Position numbers and translations under genes: made by a program. From Hamadaea flava (GTDB taxonomy: Bacteria; Actinomycetota; Actinomycetes; Mycobacteriales; Micromonosporaceae): DNA of 64,000 bases. Numbering within the stretch: the stretch's first letter is position 1; the number at the start of each line of letters is the position of its first letter. Below are positions 38,210 to 47,257 of this stretch, one piece after another. Where the stretch lies: positions 3,472,001 through 3,536,000 of the forward strand of contig NZ_JAMZDZ010000001.1 in NCBI RefSeq assembly GCF_024172085.1. The letters run 5' to 3'. A model generated the notes under the pieces. The model made no database searches, had not been told where the DNA came from, and saw only the letters and a list, made by a program, of their open reading frames with translations.

Positions 38210-39388
38210 CTAGTCCCGAGGGTCGTACGGGTCGAGGCCGTGCAGCGGGAAGACCGCCTTGCGCGTCGCGAGGATCGCGCGGTCGAGCGGCGTCGGCTCG
38301 GCCTCCGGCACCCACGGCACGTAACGGACGTCTCCGTCGTCGGTCATCCGCTGCGGGGCCACACGCTCCGGGCACAGGCTCTCTGCGAGGTCGATCCACT
38401 CCCGGGGGATCAGGGTCGCCGGGTCGAGCTGGTCGCCGGTGATCGTCGCGAGGAGATGGGTCCACGCCCTCGGCACCGCTTCGACCAGGGCGTACCCGCC
38501 GCCGCCGGTGGCGATCCAGCGCCCGCCGCACAGTTCCTCGGCCAGGTCCCGCAGGGCGTGGTAGGCCGCCCGCTGCCCGTCGACCGACAGCCGGAGGTCC
38601 GCCAACGGGTCGAGGCGATGCGGGTCGGCCCCACACTGTGTGAAGAGCACCTGCGGCTGGAAGGCCCGCAGCAGACCGGGGACCACCGCGTGGAACGCCC
38701 GCAGCCAGTCACGGTCGTTCGTACCGGGCGGCAGGGCCACGTTCACCGCGCTGCCCTCGGCGTTCGGGCCGCCGGTCTCCTCCGGGAACCCCGTGCCGGG
38801 GAACAGCGCGATCGGTGTCTCGTGCAGGCTGATCGTGAGCACCCGGGGATCGTCGTAAAACGCCGTCTGCACCCCGTCGCCGTGGTGCACGTCGATGTCC
38901 ACATAGGCGATCCGCTCCGCGCCCTTCGCGAGCAGATCGGCGATGGCGATCGCCGGGTCGTTGTAGACACAGAATCCGGAGGCCCGCGCCGGCATCGCGT
39001 GATGCAGCCCGCCCGCGATGTTGACCGCCCGGTCCTGCTCCCCCGCCCACACCGCGCGGGCGGCGGTCAACGTCGCCCCGGCGATCAGCGCCGACGCCTC
39101 GTGCATCCCGTCGAACACCGGGTTGTCCGAGGTGTTCAGGCCGAAACCCTGGAAGAAGAAGTCGTCGGGCGCGGCCTTCACGGCCGCGATGTAGTCGGCC
39201 CGGTGAACCAGGCCCAGCTCCTCGTCGGTCGCCGCGGCCGGCTTGCGGACCGTGACACCCGGCCTTTCCAGCAAGTGGTACGCGTTGGCGAGGGCCATCG
39301 TGAGGCGTACCCGGACCGGGTCGAGCGGATGCTCGCCGAGGTCATAGGCGAGCAGCGACTCGTCCCAGACGACCAGGCTGCGCGTCAT
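38210..39388 (-). CDS. acuC: AcuC-type deacetylase (histone deacetylase superfamily)
   Basis: 392 residues with the Zn-dependent amidohydrolase motifs: GGLHHAMPARASGFCVYNDPAIA, VDIDVHHGDGVQTAF (metal Asp/His) and GTGFPEETGG; the late TGGGGYALVEAVPRAW is also conserved. AcuC deacetylates acetyl-CoA synthetase in Bacillus. Coupling to a Pat-like acetyltransferase downstream suggests an opposing pair controlling acyl-CoA synthetases. ATG 39388 overlaps the sulfurtransferase stop (ATGA). Confidence 0.92.
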   Translation of the reverse strand: MTRSLVVWDESLLAYDLGEHPLDPVRVRLTMALANAYHLLERPGVTVRKPAAATDEELGLVHRADYIAAVKAAPDDFFFQGFGLNTSDNPVFDGMHEASALIAGATLTAARAVWAGEQDRAVNIAGGLHHAMPARASGFCVYNDPAIAIADLLAKGAERIAYVDIDVHHGDGVQTAFYDDPRVLTISLHETPIALFPGTGFPEETGGPNAEGSAVNVALPPGTNDRDWLRAFHAVVPGLLRAFQPQVLFTQCGADPHRLDPLADLRLSVDGQRAAYHALRDLAEELCGGRWIATGGGGYALVEAVPRAWTHLLATITGDQLDPATLIPREWIDLAESLCPERVAPQRMTDDGDVRYVPWVPEAEPTPLDRAILATRKAVFPLHGLDPYDPRD

Positions 39389-40158
39389 GCGCCCGGCTCT
39401 TCCCCAGTGGCGATCGGTCGACTCGGGTCGGTGATCCAGTGGCTCCACGAGCCGAGGTAGATCGCCGCGTCCGGCCGGCCCTTCGCGTGCAGCTGGAGAA
39501 CCGCGCGGGCGGCGGTGATGCCGCTGCCGCAGTAAGCCCCGACCGGCTTGTCGGCCGGCAGCTCGGGAAGCTCGCCGGGAGCGTTGACGGCGCCCGGGAT
39601 GTGCCCGGCGACGGCGTCGATCGGCTCCACCTCGCCGCGGAAGCGCTCTGCTGCGCGTACGTCGAGCAGCACGCCCGTCCGGGCGAAGTCGATCGCCTCG
39701 TCGGCCTCGATCGTCGGCAGGTGACCGGGCTCGACGGCGAAGTCGCCCGGCTTCGGCTCCGGTGTCTTGGTCGTGAGCTCGCCCGTCCAGGCGGGCAGCC
39801 CGCCGTCGAGCACCCGCACGTCCGAATGACCAGCCCAGCGCAACGTCCACCACGTACGCGCGGCGGCCAGCAGGTCACCGCCGTCGTAGACCACCACCGG
39901 CCGGGCAGCGCTCACCCCAGCGGCCCGCAGCTTCTCCGCCAGCTCCTCCCGATCCGGCAACGGATGCCGGCCGCCGTCGCCGGGCGGGCCGCACAGATCC
40001 TCGTCGACGTCGAGGAAGACCGCGCCAGGCAGATGGCCTTCGGCGTACGCCCCCCGCCCGGAAGGTCCGCCGAGCCGCCAGCGGACGTCGAGCAGGGTCA
40101 CCTCGGGCAGCTGGGCCGCCAGCTCTTCGGAACTGATGAACGGGGTCACGCTCGCCAT
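39385..40158 (-). CDS. Two-domain rhodanese-type sulfurtransferase
   Basis: 257 residues. An inactive N-terminal rhodanese domain (LLDVRWRLGGPSGRGAYAEGHLPGAVFLD) and a catalytic C-terminal domain with Cys210 in AYCGSGITA. It transfers sulfane sulfur from thiosulfate or 3-mercaptopyruvate; which donor is unclear. Head of a three-gene operon with acuC and the Pat-like gene, joined by ATGA and 2-bp spacing. A functional link between sulfur transfer and acetylation is not evident. Confidence 0.92.
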   Translation of the reverse strand: MASVTPFISSEELAAQLPEVTLLDVRWRLGGPSGRGAYAEGHLPGAVFLDVDEDLCGPPGDGGRHPLPDREELAEKLRAAGVSAARPVVVYDGGDLLAAARTWWTLRWAGHSDVRVLDGGLPAWTGELTTKTPEPKPGDFAVEPGHLPTIEADEAIDFARTGVLLDVRAAERFRGEVEPIDAVAGHIPGAVNAPGELPELPADKPVGAYCGSGITAARAVLQLHAKGRPDAAIYLGSWSHWITDPSRPIATGEEPGA

Positions 40159-40191
40159 TCTGTCAGGCGGCCCCGGTGCCTGCCGGAGTGA

Positions 40192-40872
40192 TCAGCGGGT
40201 CGAGACGAACACCCGCGAGGCGACCTCGCGCGGCAGGCGCACCTGCTCGCCGGAGCGGTCGATGGTGACCCCGTCGCGCTCCTGCGCCACCGTGACGGTC
40301 GCGCCCGGGTCCACCCCGGCCGCGTGCAGCTGGCGCAGCACCTCGACGTCGGTCTGCACGCTCTCGCAGATCCGCCGCACGATGACCGAGCCGGACAGCC
40401 CGGGGAACGCCAGGTTCCGCTCGGCCTCGACCTCCGTCTTGGGCTGGACGCCGTCGAAGGCGTCGAGACCCGGGATCGGGTTGCCGTAGGGCGAGCGCGT
40501 GGGCCGGTTGAGCAGCTCGTAGACCCGCTGCTCGACGGTGTCGCTCATCACGTGCTCCCAGCGGCACGCCTCGTCGTGGGCGTCCTCGTAAGGCATCCCG
40601 ATGACATTGACGAGCAGCAGCTCAGCGAGCCGGTGCTTGCGCATGACGGCGACCGCGTGCGAGCGGCCGGTGTCGGTCAGCTCCAGGTGACGGTCGCTCT
40701 CGACGACCTTCAGCAGTCCGTCGCGCTCCATCCGGGCGACCGTCTGGCTGACCGTCGGACCGCTCTGGTGCAGCCGCTCGGCGATCCGCGCACGCAGCGG
40801 CGGCACACCCTCCTCCTCGAGTTCGAGGATGGTGCGCAGGTACATCTCGGTGGTGTCTACGAGGTCGTTCAC
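40192..40872 (-). CDS. ideR: Iron-dependent repressor of the DtxR/IdeR family
   Basis: 226 residues. N-terminal winged helix (RIAERLHQSGPTVSQTVARMERDGLL) and dimerisation/metal domain. Ligands align with DtxR shifted by one: M10, C103, E106 and H107 for the primary site; H80, E84 and H99 for the ancillary site. A C-terminal SH3-like domain is present. With Fe2+ it should repress siderophore and iron-uptake genes. GTG start. In mycobacteria ideR follows sigB directly; here 21 kb of other genes intervene. No iron box was seen in the window. Confidence 0.94.
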   Translation of the reverse strand: MNDLVDTTEMYLRTILELEEEGVPPLRARIAERLHQSGPTVSQTVARMERDGLLKVVESDRHLELTDTGRSHAVAVMRKHRLAELLLVNVIGMPYEDAHDEACRWEHVMSDTVEQRVYELLNRPTRSPYGNPIPGLDAFDGVQPKTEVEAERNLAFPGLSGSVIVRRICESVQTDVEVLRQLHAAGVDPGATVTVAQERDGVTIDRSGEQVRLPREVASRVFVSTR

Positions 40873-41019
40873 GGTCTTCGGTCCTCCGGCAGCTCACGCC
40901 GTGGGAGCTTCCTACGCAGGGGCGCAAAGGCTGGCTCTGTGGCTGCCTGCGATTCTATTGGGTGATTCCAGTTAGCGGCGAATACGGCACGTCCAAGATC
41001 GCCAGGTGGACATCGCTGA

Positions 41020-41433
41020 TCAGCCCACGGCGGCGGCGAAGGTGACCAGAACCACGAGCAGCAGCAGCCCGGCGAACAGGTAGCCGGCCGGGCTGGGCCC
41101 TTCGCCGGGTCCGTCGACGATTTCGATGACGGTCGGTTTGCCCGCTCTATACCTGATCAGCACCGGTGCCCGTCTGGGGTACGCCGAACGGCGGCGTACC
41201 GGGCCGAGAGCCAGAATCCGCTGACCGCCCTGAGTCCGGAAGGAGACCACCGGCCGATACCAGACCCGCCCGGCGAACCCGGACCGGAACTGACTCTCGA
41301 CGATCGTGCCCGCGGCCTCGATCCCACTCCGGCGCAGCCGCTCCGACCACACTATCCGGCGTACGCCCGCGAGCAGGCAGAGCAGCGCGATCACCGCCCA
41401 GGCGACCGCGACCACCGCGGCGAACACGCCCAT
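41020..41433 (-). CDS. DUF3592 membrane protein (second of a pair)
   Basis: 137 residues: N-terminal helix (about 4-24), a beta-rich extracytoplasmic segment (GTIVESQF...RPVVSFRTQGGQR) and a C-terminal helix (about 115-134). Matches DUF3592. Function unknown. It starts 1 bp after its paralog stops, so the two form a tandem-duplicated operon. Confidence 0.8.
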   Translation of the reverse strand: MGVFAAVVAVAWAVIALLCLLAGVRRIVWSERLRRSGIEAAGTIVESQFRSGFAGRVWYRPVVSFRTQGGQRILALGPVRRRSAYPRRAPVLIRYRAGKPTVIEIVDGPGEGPSPAGYLFAGLLLLVVLVTFAAAVG

Positions 41434-41434
41434 C

Positions 41435-41893
41435 TCAGGTCACATTCCAGTTCCAGCCCACGAGGACGAAGAACAGACCGGCGACGGCGGCCAGCAGACC
41501 ACCCGCGATCATGCCCCAGGCGCCGGAGCCGCTGCCCTCGCCGGTGACGATCTCGATCTCCGTCGGCCGCTCGAGGTGATACCGCAGCGGCACCGTCGAA
41601 TCCTTGACGAACGAGCGACGGCTCGCCCCCGGGCCCACCGCAGTGATCTCCCGGCCCTCCTGCGTACGGAACCGGACCACCGGGCGGAACACCATGAACC
41701 GGTTGTCCCCGGCCCCGCGGCTCTCCATCTGGCTGTCCACCACGGTTCCGGTCGTCTCCCGCCCGTCCTCCTTCAGCGAAGCCGAGCCACGCAGCCGCGC
41801 GATGCCCTTGACGAGCCCCACGATCCCGCCGACGCCGATCACCGCCGCCACGATCATGAACATCACGGGGAACGCGCCGAAGACACTCGCCAT
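41435..41893 (-). CDS. DUF3592 membrane protein (first of a pair)
   Basis: 152 residues with the same layout as its downstream neighbour: N-terminal helix, GTVVDSQM and RPVVRFRTQEGREITAVGP segments, C-terminal helix, WNWNVT end. The shared FRTQxG and VGPG/LGPV patterns indicate tandem duplication. ATG 41893; frame extensions upstream are unsupported. Function unknown. Confidence 0.8.
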   Translation of the reverse strand: MASVFGAFPVMFMIVAAVIGVGGIVGLVKGIARLRGSASLKEDGRETTGTVVDSQMESRGAGDNRFMVFRPVVRFRTQEGREITAVGPGASRRSFVKDSTVPLRYHLERPTEIEIVTGEGSGSGAWGMIAGGLLAAVAGLFFVLVGWNWNVT

Positions 41894-42071
41894 GACCGGG
41901 CAGCGTAATGCCGACCCGCAATCCCCGTAACCCCTCCCGCTAAGCGGGGAGATGCTGCGCGACGTGAGCGGGCGTACGCTCGTCGTGACTGTCCAGACCC
42001 GCGCTGAGCTGCGGATTGTCGGACAGATGACAATGCGGTATCCGGCTCTGATCGCGAAGCGGAAGGTTCTC

Positions 42072-42695
42072 ATGACATCGCCCGAGAACGAGGAGCAGCC
42101 CATGACTGCCGTCGCGGATACCCGGCCGAGCTATCTCGACCGGACCGAGTGGACTGTGGACGACCTCCAGGACCTGCCGGAGAACCTGAACTATGAACTC
42201 GTCAACGGACGGTTGATCTTGCCGTCCCCGACCTTCACCCATCAGGAAATCGCCATCCGGGTCAAGCTCGCGCTCGACGAGCACTGCCCGCAGACGCACG
42301 TCGTCAGCACTGATCAGTCGATCGCAATCGACAACGAGAACGAACCGCGCCCCGACGTGGTTGTCATACCGGTCGAACACATCGACGTGTCACCCGTGCC
42401 GGTCGCGGGCTCGTTGCTCGCGGTCGAGATCGTCTCCGCGTCGCAGTCCTTCCGTGAGATGGCGGACAAGGCGACTGCCTACGCCATCGCGAACATTCCG
42501 CATTACTGGATCATCGATTCGCAGGAAGAACAGCTGTATCTCGCCGAGATGGCTCTCGACTCGCAGACCGGCGAATATCGGCGCATCGGTGCGACGACAG
42601 GCGTGTTCAAGACAGAGCAGCCTTACCCGGTGACGATCGACCTGCCCGCGCTGTCCACCCGGTACGCGAAGCTGCGGGCGCGGGCTGGGCGTTAG
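42072..42695 (+). CDS. Uma2-family (DUF820) putative endonuclease
   Basis: 207 residues with a PD-(D/E)XK-like core: ELVNGRLILPSPTFTHQEIAIR near the start, EPRPDVVVIP (metal Asp), LLAVEIVSASQSFREMADKATAYA (Glu and downstream Lys) and IPHYWIIDSQ. Uma2 proteins are abundant in filamentous actinomycetes and cyanobacteria; the cellular role is unknown. ATG 42072 has GGAAGG at 42060-42065; ATG 42102 with GAGGAG is an alternative. It ends in a 4-bp convergent overlap with the lipoprotein gene. Confidence 0.85.
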   Translation: MTSPENEEQPMTAVADTRPSYLDRTEWTVDDLQDLPENLNYELVNGRLILPSPTFTHQEIAIRVKLALDEHCPQTHVVSTDQSIAIDNENEPRPDVVVIPVEHIDVSPVPVAGSLLAVEIVSASQSFREMADKATAYAIANIPHYWIIDSQEEQLYLAEMALDSQTGEYRRIGATTGVFKTEQPYPVTIDLPALSTRYAKLRARAGR

Positions 42696-43222
42696 TTGCT
42701 GGACTTGTCGATCTCCTTGGCCAGCTTCACCAGCCCGGCCGTGGACGCCGCCGGATCCGCGCCCGCCGCGAGGGAGAGCCGGAGGAAGAGCAGTCTCGCG
42801 TCGCCGGTCAGCCAGCCGATCTCCACGACTGGTCCGGCTTGCCCCTTGGCCGGTGTGACCAGCTGATACGCCGCCTTGCCGACGCCGGGGACGTCGGCGG
42901 CGCCCTTCGGCTTCACGACGTCTTTGAAGACGGAGGCGTCCGCCTTGGTCTGGGTCACGGAGAGCACCACTTCCGGAAGCGGGCTCTGCTCTGTGCGTAC
43001 GACACAGGTGAAGGTCTTGTCCTTCGTCGCCGCGGCCGCGATCGTGAACGACTGGCCCAGCGACCCACTGACCTTCGAGAAGTCGATGAGCTGGCACGCG
43101 CCGCCTTCGAGCGCGGCCGGGCGTTGTTGCGCGGTGGGCGCGGGTTTCGGGGTGGGCGGGGAGGCGGTGCACCCGGACAGGAGGAGCGCCGCGGTCACCG
43201 CACCGGCAAGCGCGGCACGCAC
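42692..43222 (-). CDS. DUF3558-like lipoprotein
   Basis: 176 residues. The signal peptide ends in a lipobox LLSGC with Cys18 as the lipidated residue, followed by a Pro/Thr spacer. Two conserved cysteines (ACQLIDF and FTCVVRTE) probably form a disulfide, as in DUF3558 proteins. Extracytoplasmic, membrane-tethered; function unknown. The flavin-dependent oxidoreductase upstream ends 16 bp before it, so they may be co-transcribed. Confidence 0.78.
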   Translation of the reverse strand: MRAALAGAVTAALLLSGCTASPPTPKPAPTAQQRPAALEGGACQLIDFSKVSGSLGQSFTIAAAATKDKTFTCVVRTEQSPLPEVVLSVTQTKADASVFKDVVKPKGAADVPGVGKAAYQLVTPAKGQAGPVVEIGWLTGDARLLFLRLSLAAGADPAASTAGLVKLAKEIDKSSN

Positions 43223-43238
43223 GGCGGAGAAGGTAGCA

Positions 43239-44144
43239 CTACTCCCTCCCCGGTGAGAAGGCGTCGAGGACCTCTTCCGCGATCCGCATCGAGACCTGCG
43301 GGTCGGCGTCGGGCGAGCCGATCCGGGGGTCGAAGTTGAGGTCCAGGAACAGTTCGGTCATTCCCTGCTCGGCCAGGCGTTCCAGATCGCCGCGGATCTC
43401 GGCGAGACTGCCGGTGAGCGGCGGCCGGTCGGCCTGGCCGGCCTCGCGTACGCGGATGGCGCAGCGGCAGATGAACCGCAGCGTCTCGGGATCGCGCCCC
43501 TCCTGTTCGGCCGCTTCGCGGATCAGCTGGATCATCGGCCGGACGTCCTGTCGGGTGGCGGAACTGCTGCTGATCCAGCCGTCGGCGATCCGGCCCGCTC
43601 GGCGCAACGCGGCGGGCGCGGTTCCGCCCAGCAGGACCGGGATGCGCGGCTGGACCGGCTTGGGGGCGAACTCGGCCCGGGGCACCTGATAGAACCGCCC
43701 GGCGTGCTCGGGCCACTTCTCCGTCCACAAGGTACGCACAACGGACACGTACTCGGCGACGCGGGCGCCCCGATCGTGCAGCGAAGCGCCGGTGGCGGTG
43801 AACTCCTCGGCCTGCCAGCCGGTGCCGAGCCCGGCGTCCACCCGGCCGCTGGAGAGCACGTCGAGCGTCGCGAGCTGTTTGGCGACCACGACCGGGGAGA
43901 TGAACGGCAGGTTGACGACGGCGACGCCGAGCCGGATCCGCCAGGTCTGCGCGGCGACGAAGGCCAGCGGCAGCAGCGGATCGAGGACGCTGCGGTACTG
44001 GTCGGCCAGGCCCGCCGGGGCGAGCAGGCGCTGAAAGGTCCACAGGCTGTCGTAGCCGAGTTCCTCGGCCCGCGCCGCGATCGGCAGGATGCGGTCGGGC
44101 GTCGCCCACGAACCGGAGACCGGCAGTCCCACGCCAAGCTTCAT
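43239..44144 (-). CDS. LLM-class flavin-dependent oxidoreductase (F420/FMN)
   Basis: 301 residues, luciferase-like TIM barrel: MKLGVGLPVSGSWATPDRIL, ELGYDSLWTFQRLL, QLATLDVLSSGRVDAGLGTGWQAEEF and IPVLLGGTAPAALRRAGRIADGWI are characteristic. Many actinobacterial members use coenzyme F420. The substrate cannot be inferred. ATG 44144 is preceded by a weak GGGGCT site. Confidence 0.87.
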   Translation of the reverse strand: MKLGVGLPVSGSWATPDRILPIAARAEELGYDSLWTFQRLLAPAGLADQYRSVLDPLLPLAFVAAQTWRIRLGVAVVNLPFISPVVVAKQLATLDVLSSGRVDAGLGTGWQAEEFTATGASLHDRGARVAEYVSVVRTLWTEKWPEHAGRFYQVPRAEFAPKPVQPRIPVLLGGTAPAALRRAGRIADGWISSSSATRQDVRPMIQLIREAAEQEGRDPETLRFICRCAIRVREAGQADRPPLTGSLAEIRGDLERLAEQGMTELFLDLNFDPRIGSPDADPQVSMRIAEEVLDAFSPGRE

Positions 44145-44193
44145 AGCCCCAGCGTAGGACGGTAGCCGGGCGACCGCCTCCGAAGCGGACCCG

Positions 44194-45369
44194 TCAGGCG
44201 GCGGCCATCTCCCGCACGATGTGGCGGGCGATCGCGAGCGAACTCGTCGCCGCCGGTGAGGGCGCGTTGAGCACGTGCACCTGCCGGTGCGTACGCACGA
44301 TGAGGAAATCGTCGACGAGGCTGCCGTCCGGGTTGATCGCCTGGGCGCGTACGCCCGAACCGGCGGGTTCGAGGTCGGCCCGGGTCAGCTCCGGCACAAG
44401 CTGTGCCACGCTCGCGGCGAACCGCCGCCGGGACAGCGACCGGGTCACCTCGCCCAGGCCGTACTTCCAGTGCCGGCGCGCCAGCCGCTGGAAGCCGCCG
44501 TAGGTCAGCGTGGCGGCCAGCTCGCCGGGCCGGATCTTGCTCCAGCGATATCCCTCGCGGGCCAGGGCGAGCACGGCGTTCGGTCCGGCGTGGACGGTCC
44601 CGTCGATCATCCTGGTCAGGTGTACGCCGAGGAACGGGAACCGCGGATCCGGCACCGGATAGATCAAGCCGCGGACGAGGTCGGTGCGGTGGGCTTTGAG
44701 CTGCGCGTACTCGCCTCGGAAGGGGATGATCCGGGCGGGCGGGGCGACTCCGGCGAGGGCGGCGATCCGGTCCGAGTAGAGGCCCGCGCAGTTGATCAAA
44801 GTGTCGTAGCGCAGCTCCCGGGCGGTCGTCACGACCGTGTCGCTCCGGATGTCGGTGACCTGTTCGCCCAACCGGACCTGGCCGCCGAGCTTCTCGATCT
44901 GCCCGGCCAGGGCCAGCGCCACCCGGCCGTAGTCGACGATGCCCGTCGACGGCACGTGCAACGCCCCCACGCAGGCCACATGCGGTTCCAGCTCGCGCGC
45001 CTCGTGCGCCGTCACCATGCGTACGGTGATGCCGTTGCCGCGCGCCCGCTCCTCCAGCGCCCGGAGCCGGCCGAGCTGACCGGCCGCGGTCGCCACGATG
45101 AGCTTGCCCGTGATCGCGTACGGGACGTCGTGCTCCTCGCAGAAGTCGATCATCTGCGCGACCCCGGCTCGGCACAGCCGGGCCTTCAGGCTGCCGGGCG
45201 GATAGTAGACGCCCGCGTGCAGAACGCCGGAGTTGTGGCCGGTCTGGTGCGCGCCGGGGCGCTCCTCCTTCTCCACCACCGTGACCTCGGCGTCCGGCTG
45301 ATCCAGGAGAAGTTGACGGGCCACGGCCAGGCCGACGATGCCACCACCGATGACGACGTAGCGGGTCAC
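44194..45369 (-). CDS. lhgO: L-2-hydroxyglutarate oxidase/dehydrogenase
   Basis: 391-residue FAD enzyme (DAO superfamily) oxidising L-2-hydroxyglutarate to 2-oxoglutarate, a metabolite-repair step. GGGIVGLAVAR (8-18) is the FAD dinucleotide loop; GAHQTGHNSGVLHAGVYYPPGSLKARLC is diagnostic for LhgO, and the FPFLGVHLTRMIDG segment is conserved. GTG start 45369; longer upstream frames are unsupported. Single gene, divergent from the VOC protein. Confidence 0.92.
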   Translation of the reverse strand: MTRYVVIGGGIVGLAVARQLLLDQPDAEVTVVEKEERPGAHQTGHNSGVLHAGVYYPPGSLKARLCRAGVAQMIDFCEEHDVPYAITGKLIVATAAGQLGRLRALEERARGNGITVRMVTAHEARELEPHVACVGALHVPSTGIVDYGRVALALAGQIEKLGGQVRLGEQVTDIRSDTVVTTARELRYDTLINCAGLYSDRIAALAGVAPPARIIPFRGEYAQLKAHRTDLVRGLIYPVPDPRFPFLGVHLTRMIDGTVHAGPNAVLALAREGYRWSKIRPGELAATLTYGGFQRLARRHWKYGLGEVTRSLSRRRFAASVAQLVPELTRADLEPAGSGVRAQAINPDGSLVDDFLIVRTHRQVHVLNAPSPAATSSLAIARHIVREMAAA

Positions 45370-45453
45370 CGGAGCAGCGTACGCCGATCTTCCCTGCGTA
45401 CAGCCCTCGCGAAGTGTCATGAAGTTGTCAGGCTTCGTTCTACGCTGAAGGAC

Positions 45454-45828
45454 ATGACCGGACGAGTCGTCCATTTCGAAGTGCCCGCCGAGGACATGAA
45501 GCGGGCCCAGAGTTTCTACACCCAGGCGTTCGGGTGGGATCTCACGCCGATCCCGGCGATGGGGTACACGATGGTCTCGACCACGCCGAGCGGCGATCGC
45601 GGCCCGCTGACCCCGGGCGCGATCAACGGCGGTCTGCTCGACCGCAAAGCGCCGTTCGACGGCCCGGTGATCACCATCGAGGTCGCCGACATCGACGACG
45701 CCCTCGCCATGGTCGTCCGCCTCGGCGGTGAGGCGGTCATCGGCCGCCAGGCCGTCGGCGACATGGGCTTCACCGGCTACTTCCGCGACACGGAGGGCAA
45801 CCTGATCGGCCTCTGGCAGAACGCGTGA
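45454..45828 (+). CDS. VOC-superfamily (glyoxalase/bleomycin-resistance-like) protein
   Basis: 124 residues: a paired beta-alpha-beta-beta-beta fold with VVHFEVPAEDMKRAQSFYTQAFGWDL at the start and DTEGNLIGLWQ at the end. His7 (in VHFEVP) and the Glu of DTEGN could be metal ligands. Function uncertain; these small proteins are abundant in actinomycetes. ATG 45454, with an AAGGA site directly before. A dispersed hairpin follows. Confidence 0.85.
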   Translation: MTGRVVHFEVPAEDMKRAQSFYTQAFGWDLTPIPAMGYTMVSTTPSGDRGPLTPGAINGGLLDRKAPFDGPVITIEVADIDDALAMVVRLGGEAVIGRQAVGDMGFTGYFRDTEGNLIGLWQNA

Positions 45829-45849
45829 CGATCTTGGGCACCCGTTCGG

Positions 45850-45912
45850 CGGCAGATCACGGATATGCAGGCGATCATGGGCACCGCCCGGCTGCACATC
45901 CCTGATCTGCCG
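45850..45912. repeat. Dispersed hairpin repeat, copy 3
   Basis: 21-bp arms (45850-45870 and 45892-45912) with two mismatches, outer CGGCAGATCA, and a loop containing GCGATCATGG. It lies between convergent VOC and DUF5522 genes and abuts the DUF5522 stop codon. Confidence 0.85.
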
Positions 45913-46146
45913 CTATAGGACGTAGGGGCAGTGGCGGCAGCCGCGTCCACAGCACATGCCGCGATCCGCGAGGAACTTCGCGGTGAGGACGAACAGGCCG
46001 GTCTCGGGATCGAGATAGCCGGCCTGTCCGCCCGCCATCGCGTCAGCGTGCCGACGCAGGATCTCCGCTCGCCTCGGATGCTCCGGCGACAGCCGGCTCG
46101 GGTGCGGCTCGGTCAAAGCCCGCGGCGCCAGCGGCAACTGCTGCAC
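45913..46146 (-). CDS. DUF5522 small cysteine-rich protein
   Basis: 77 residues; ends in YLDPETGLFVLTAKFLADRGMCCGRGCRHCPYVL, whose CC-x3-C-x2-C cluster is the DUF5522 signature and probably binds metal. GTG 46146 follows a GGAGGGGGAG site. The first 35 codons overlap the 3' end of the upstream EamA gene in another frame (104 bp), an unusually long same-strand overlap. Function unknown. Confidence 0.82.
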   Translation of the reverse strand: MQQLPLAPRALTEPHPSRLSPEHPRRAEILRRHADAMAGGQAGYLDPETGLFVLTAKFLADRGMCCGRGCRHCPYVL

Positions 46147-47032
46147 GGCTCCCCCTCCGCACCGGAACACTCATGGCCGCGACCGCGGCCAGCAGCATCA
46201 CGGTACCGGCGACGGCCGGCAGGCCGAGCCGCTCCCCCAGCACCGCCACCGCCACCGCCAGCGCGCTGACCGGCTCGATCAGCACCAGCATCGCGGCGGT
46301 GGTCGCGGGCACGGTCTTCAAACCATTGAAGAACAACGTGTACGCCATCGCAGTGGGCACGATTCCGAGAAAGACCAGCCACCCGAACGCGACGGTCGCG
46401 TTCGACGCGGGCAGCAGCCCTTCCGCCGCGGCCAACGGCAGGAGGCACAGCGTCGCCACCACGAACGAGGCGAGCGTCTTGCCTACGTCATCCGATCCGA
46501 TGCGGTCGGCGTACCGCCGGGTGAGCAGCGTGACCACCGCGTAGCCGGCTGCGGAGACGAGTGCCCAGAAGATGCCGAGCACCGGGTGTGGGCCGACCTC
46601 GCCGGGGCCGCCCACGATCATGACGAGACCCGCGATCGCGACCCCGACGGCCAGGACCGCGCGGCCGGTGAGCGGCTCACCGAGAAAGAGCCGTGCGCCG
46701 ATCGCGACCAGGATCGGGCACGCGCCGAGCGTGGCCACGGTGCCGACCGCGACTCCGGCCTGGGCGATCGACAGGTAGTACGCGGACTGGTAGACGGCCA
46801 GGCCGAGCCCGATCACGATCATGACCCAGCCGCGTGGGAAGAGCGCCCGCGGTCCGACCGGCCGACGCCGGACCAGTTGCACGAGCACGAGCACGAGTAC
46901 GCCGAACCCGGCCCGCCAGAACGACACCGCCAACGGCCCCATGCCGCTGATCCGATAGAGGACCGACGCGACCACACCGCCCATGCCCCAGGCGACGGCG
47001 GCGGCCGCGACGAAAAAGACGCCAGACTTCAT
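46043..47032 (-). CDS. EamA-family (DMT superfamily) transporter
   Basis: 329 residues, ten transmembrane helices in two five-helix EamA repeats (WGMGGVVASVLYRISGMGPLAVSFWR in the first; ALVSAAGYAVVTLLTRRY and VPTAMAYTLFFNGLKTVPAT in the second). Exports small metabolites or amino acids in other bacteria; substrate unknown here. ATG 47032 with GGAG 11 bp upstream. The hydrophilic last 35 residues are encoded over the DUF5522 start. Confidence 0.87.
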   Translation of the reverse strand: MKSGVFFVAAAAVAWGMGGVVASVLYRISGMGPLAVSFWRAGFGVLVLVLVQLVRRRPVGPRALFPRGWVMIVIGLGLAVYQSAYYLSIAQAGVAVGTVATLGACPILVAIGARLFLGEPLTGRAVLAVGVAIAGLVMIVGGPGEVGPHPVLGIFWALVSAAGYAVVTLLTRRYADRIGSDDVGKTLASFVVATLCLLPLAAAEGLLPASNATVAFGWLVFLGIVPTAMAYTLFFNGLKTVPATTAAMLVLIEPVSALAVAVAVLGERLGLPAVAGTVMLLAAVAAMSVPVRRGSRAAVAAGAAGFDRAAPEPAVAGASEASGDPASAR

Positions 47033-47203
47033 TATCGATTTCTCCACTGAGAGTCGTCCGAACCATGACTGGCTTCTGCGGACGACGACTCATCGTCCGG
47101 GCTTCACACAGCCCGGAACAGGTGGAGATGGGCGCCGACCGCGGTCAGACGACCGGTGGCGAAATGATGGTGCGTCCCATGGCGGTCACCATATACGGCA
47201 ACG

Positions 47204-47222
47204 GGGGAGCCGGTGGCTCCCC
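47204..47222 (-). terminator. Hairpin after the toxin-like gene
   Basis: Perfect 8-bp stem GGGGAGCC (47204-47211) with 47215-47222 and a GGT loop, 36 bp past the stop of the minus-strand toxin-like gene. Confidence 0.6.
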
Positions 47223-47257
47223 TCTCGTACCTCGGGACGATCAGCTGCTAGGCCCCG

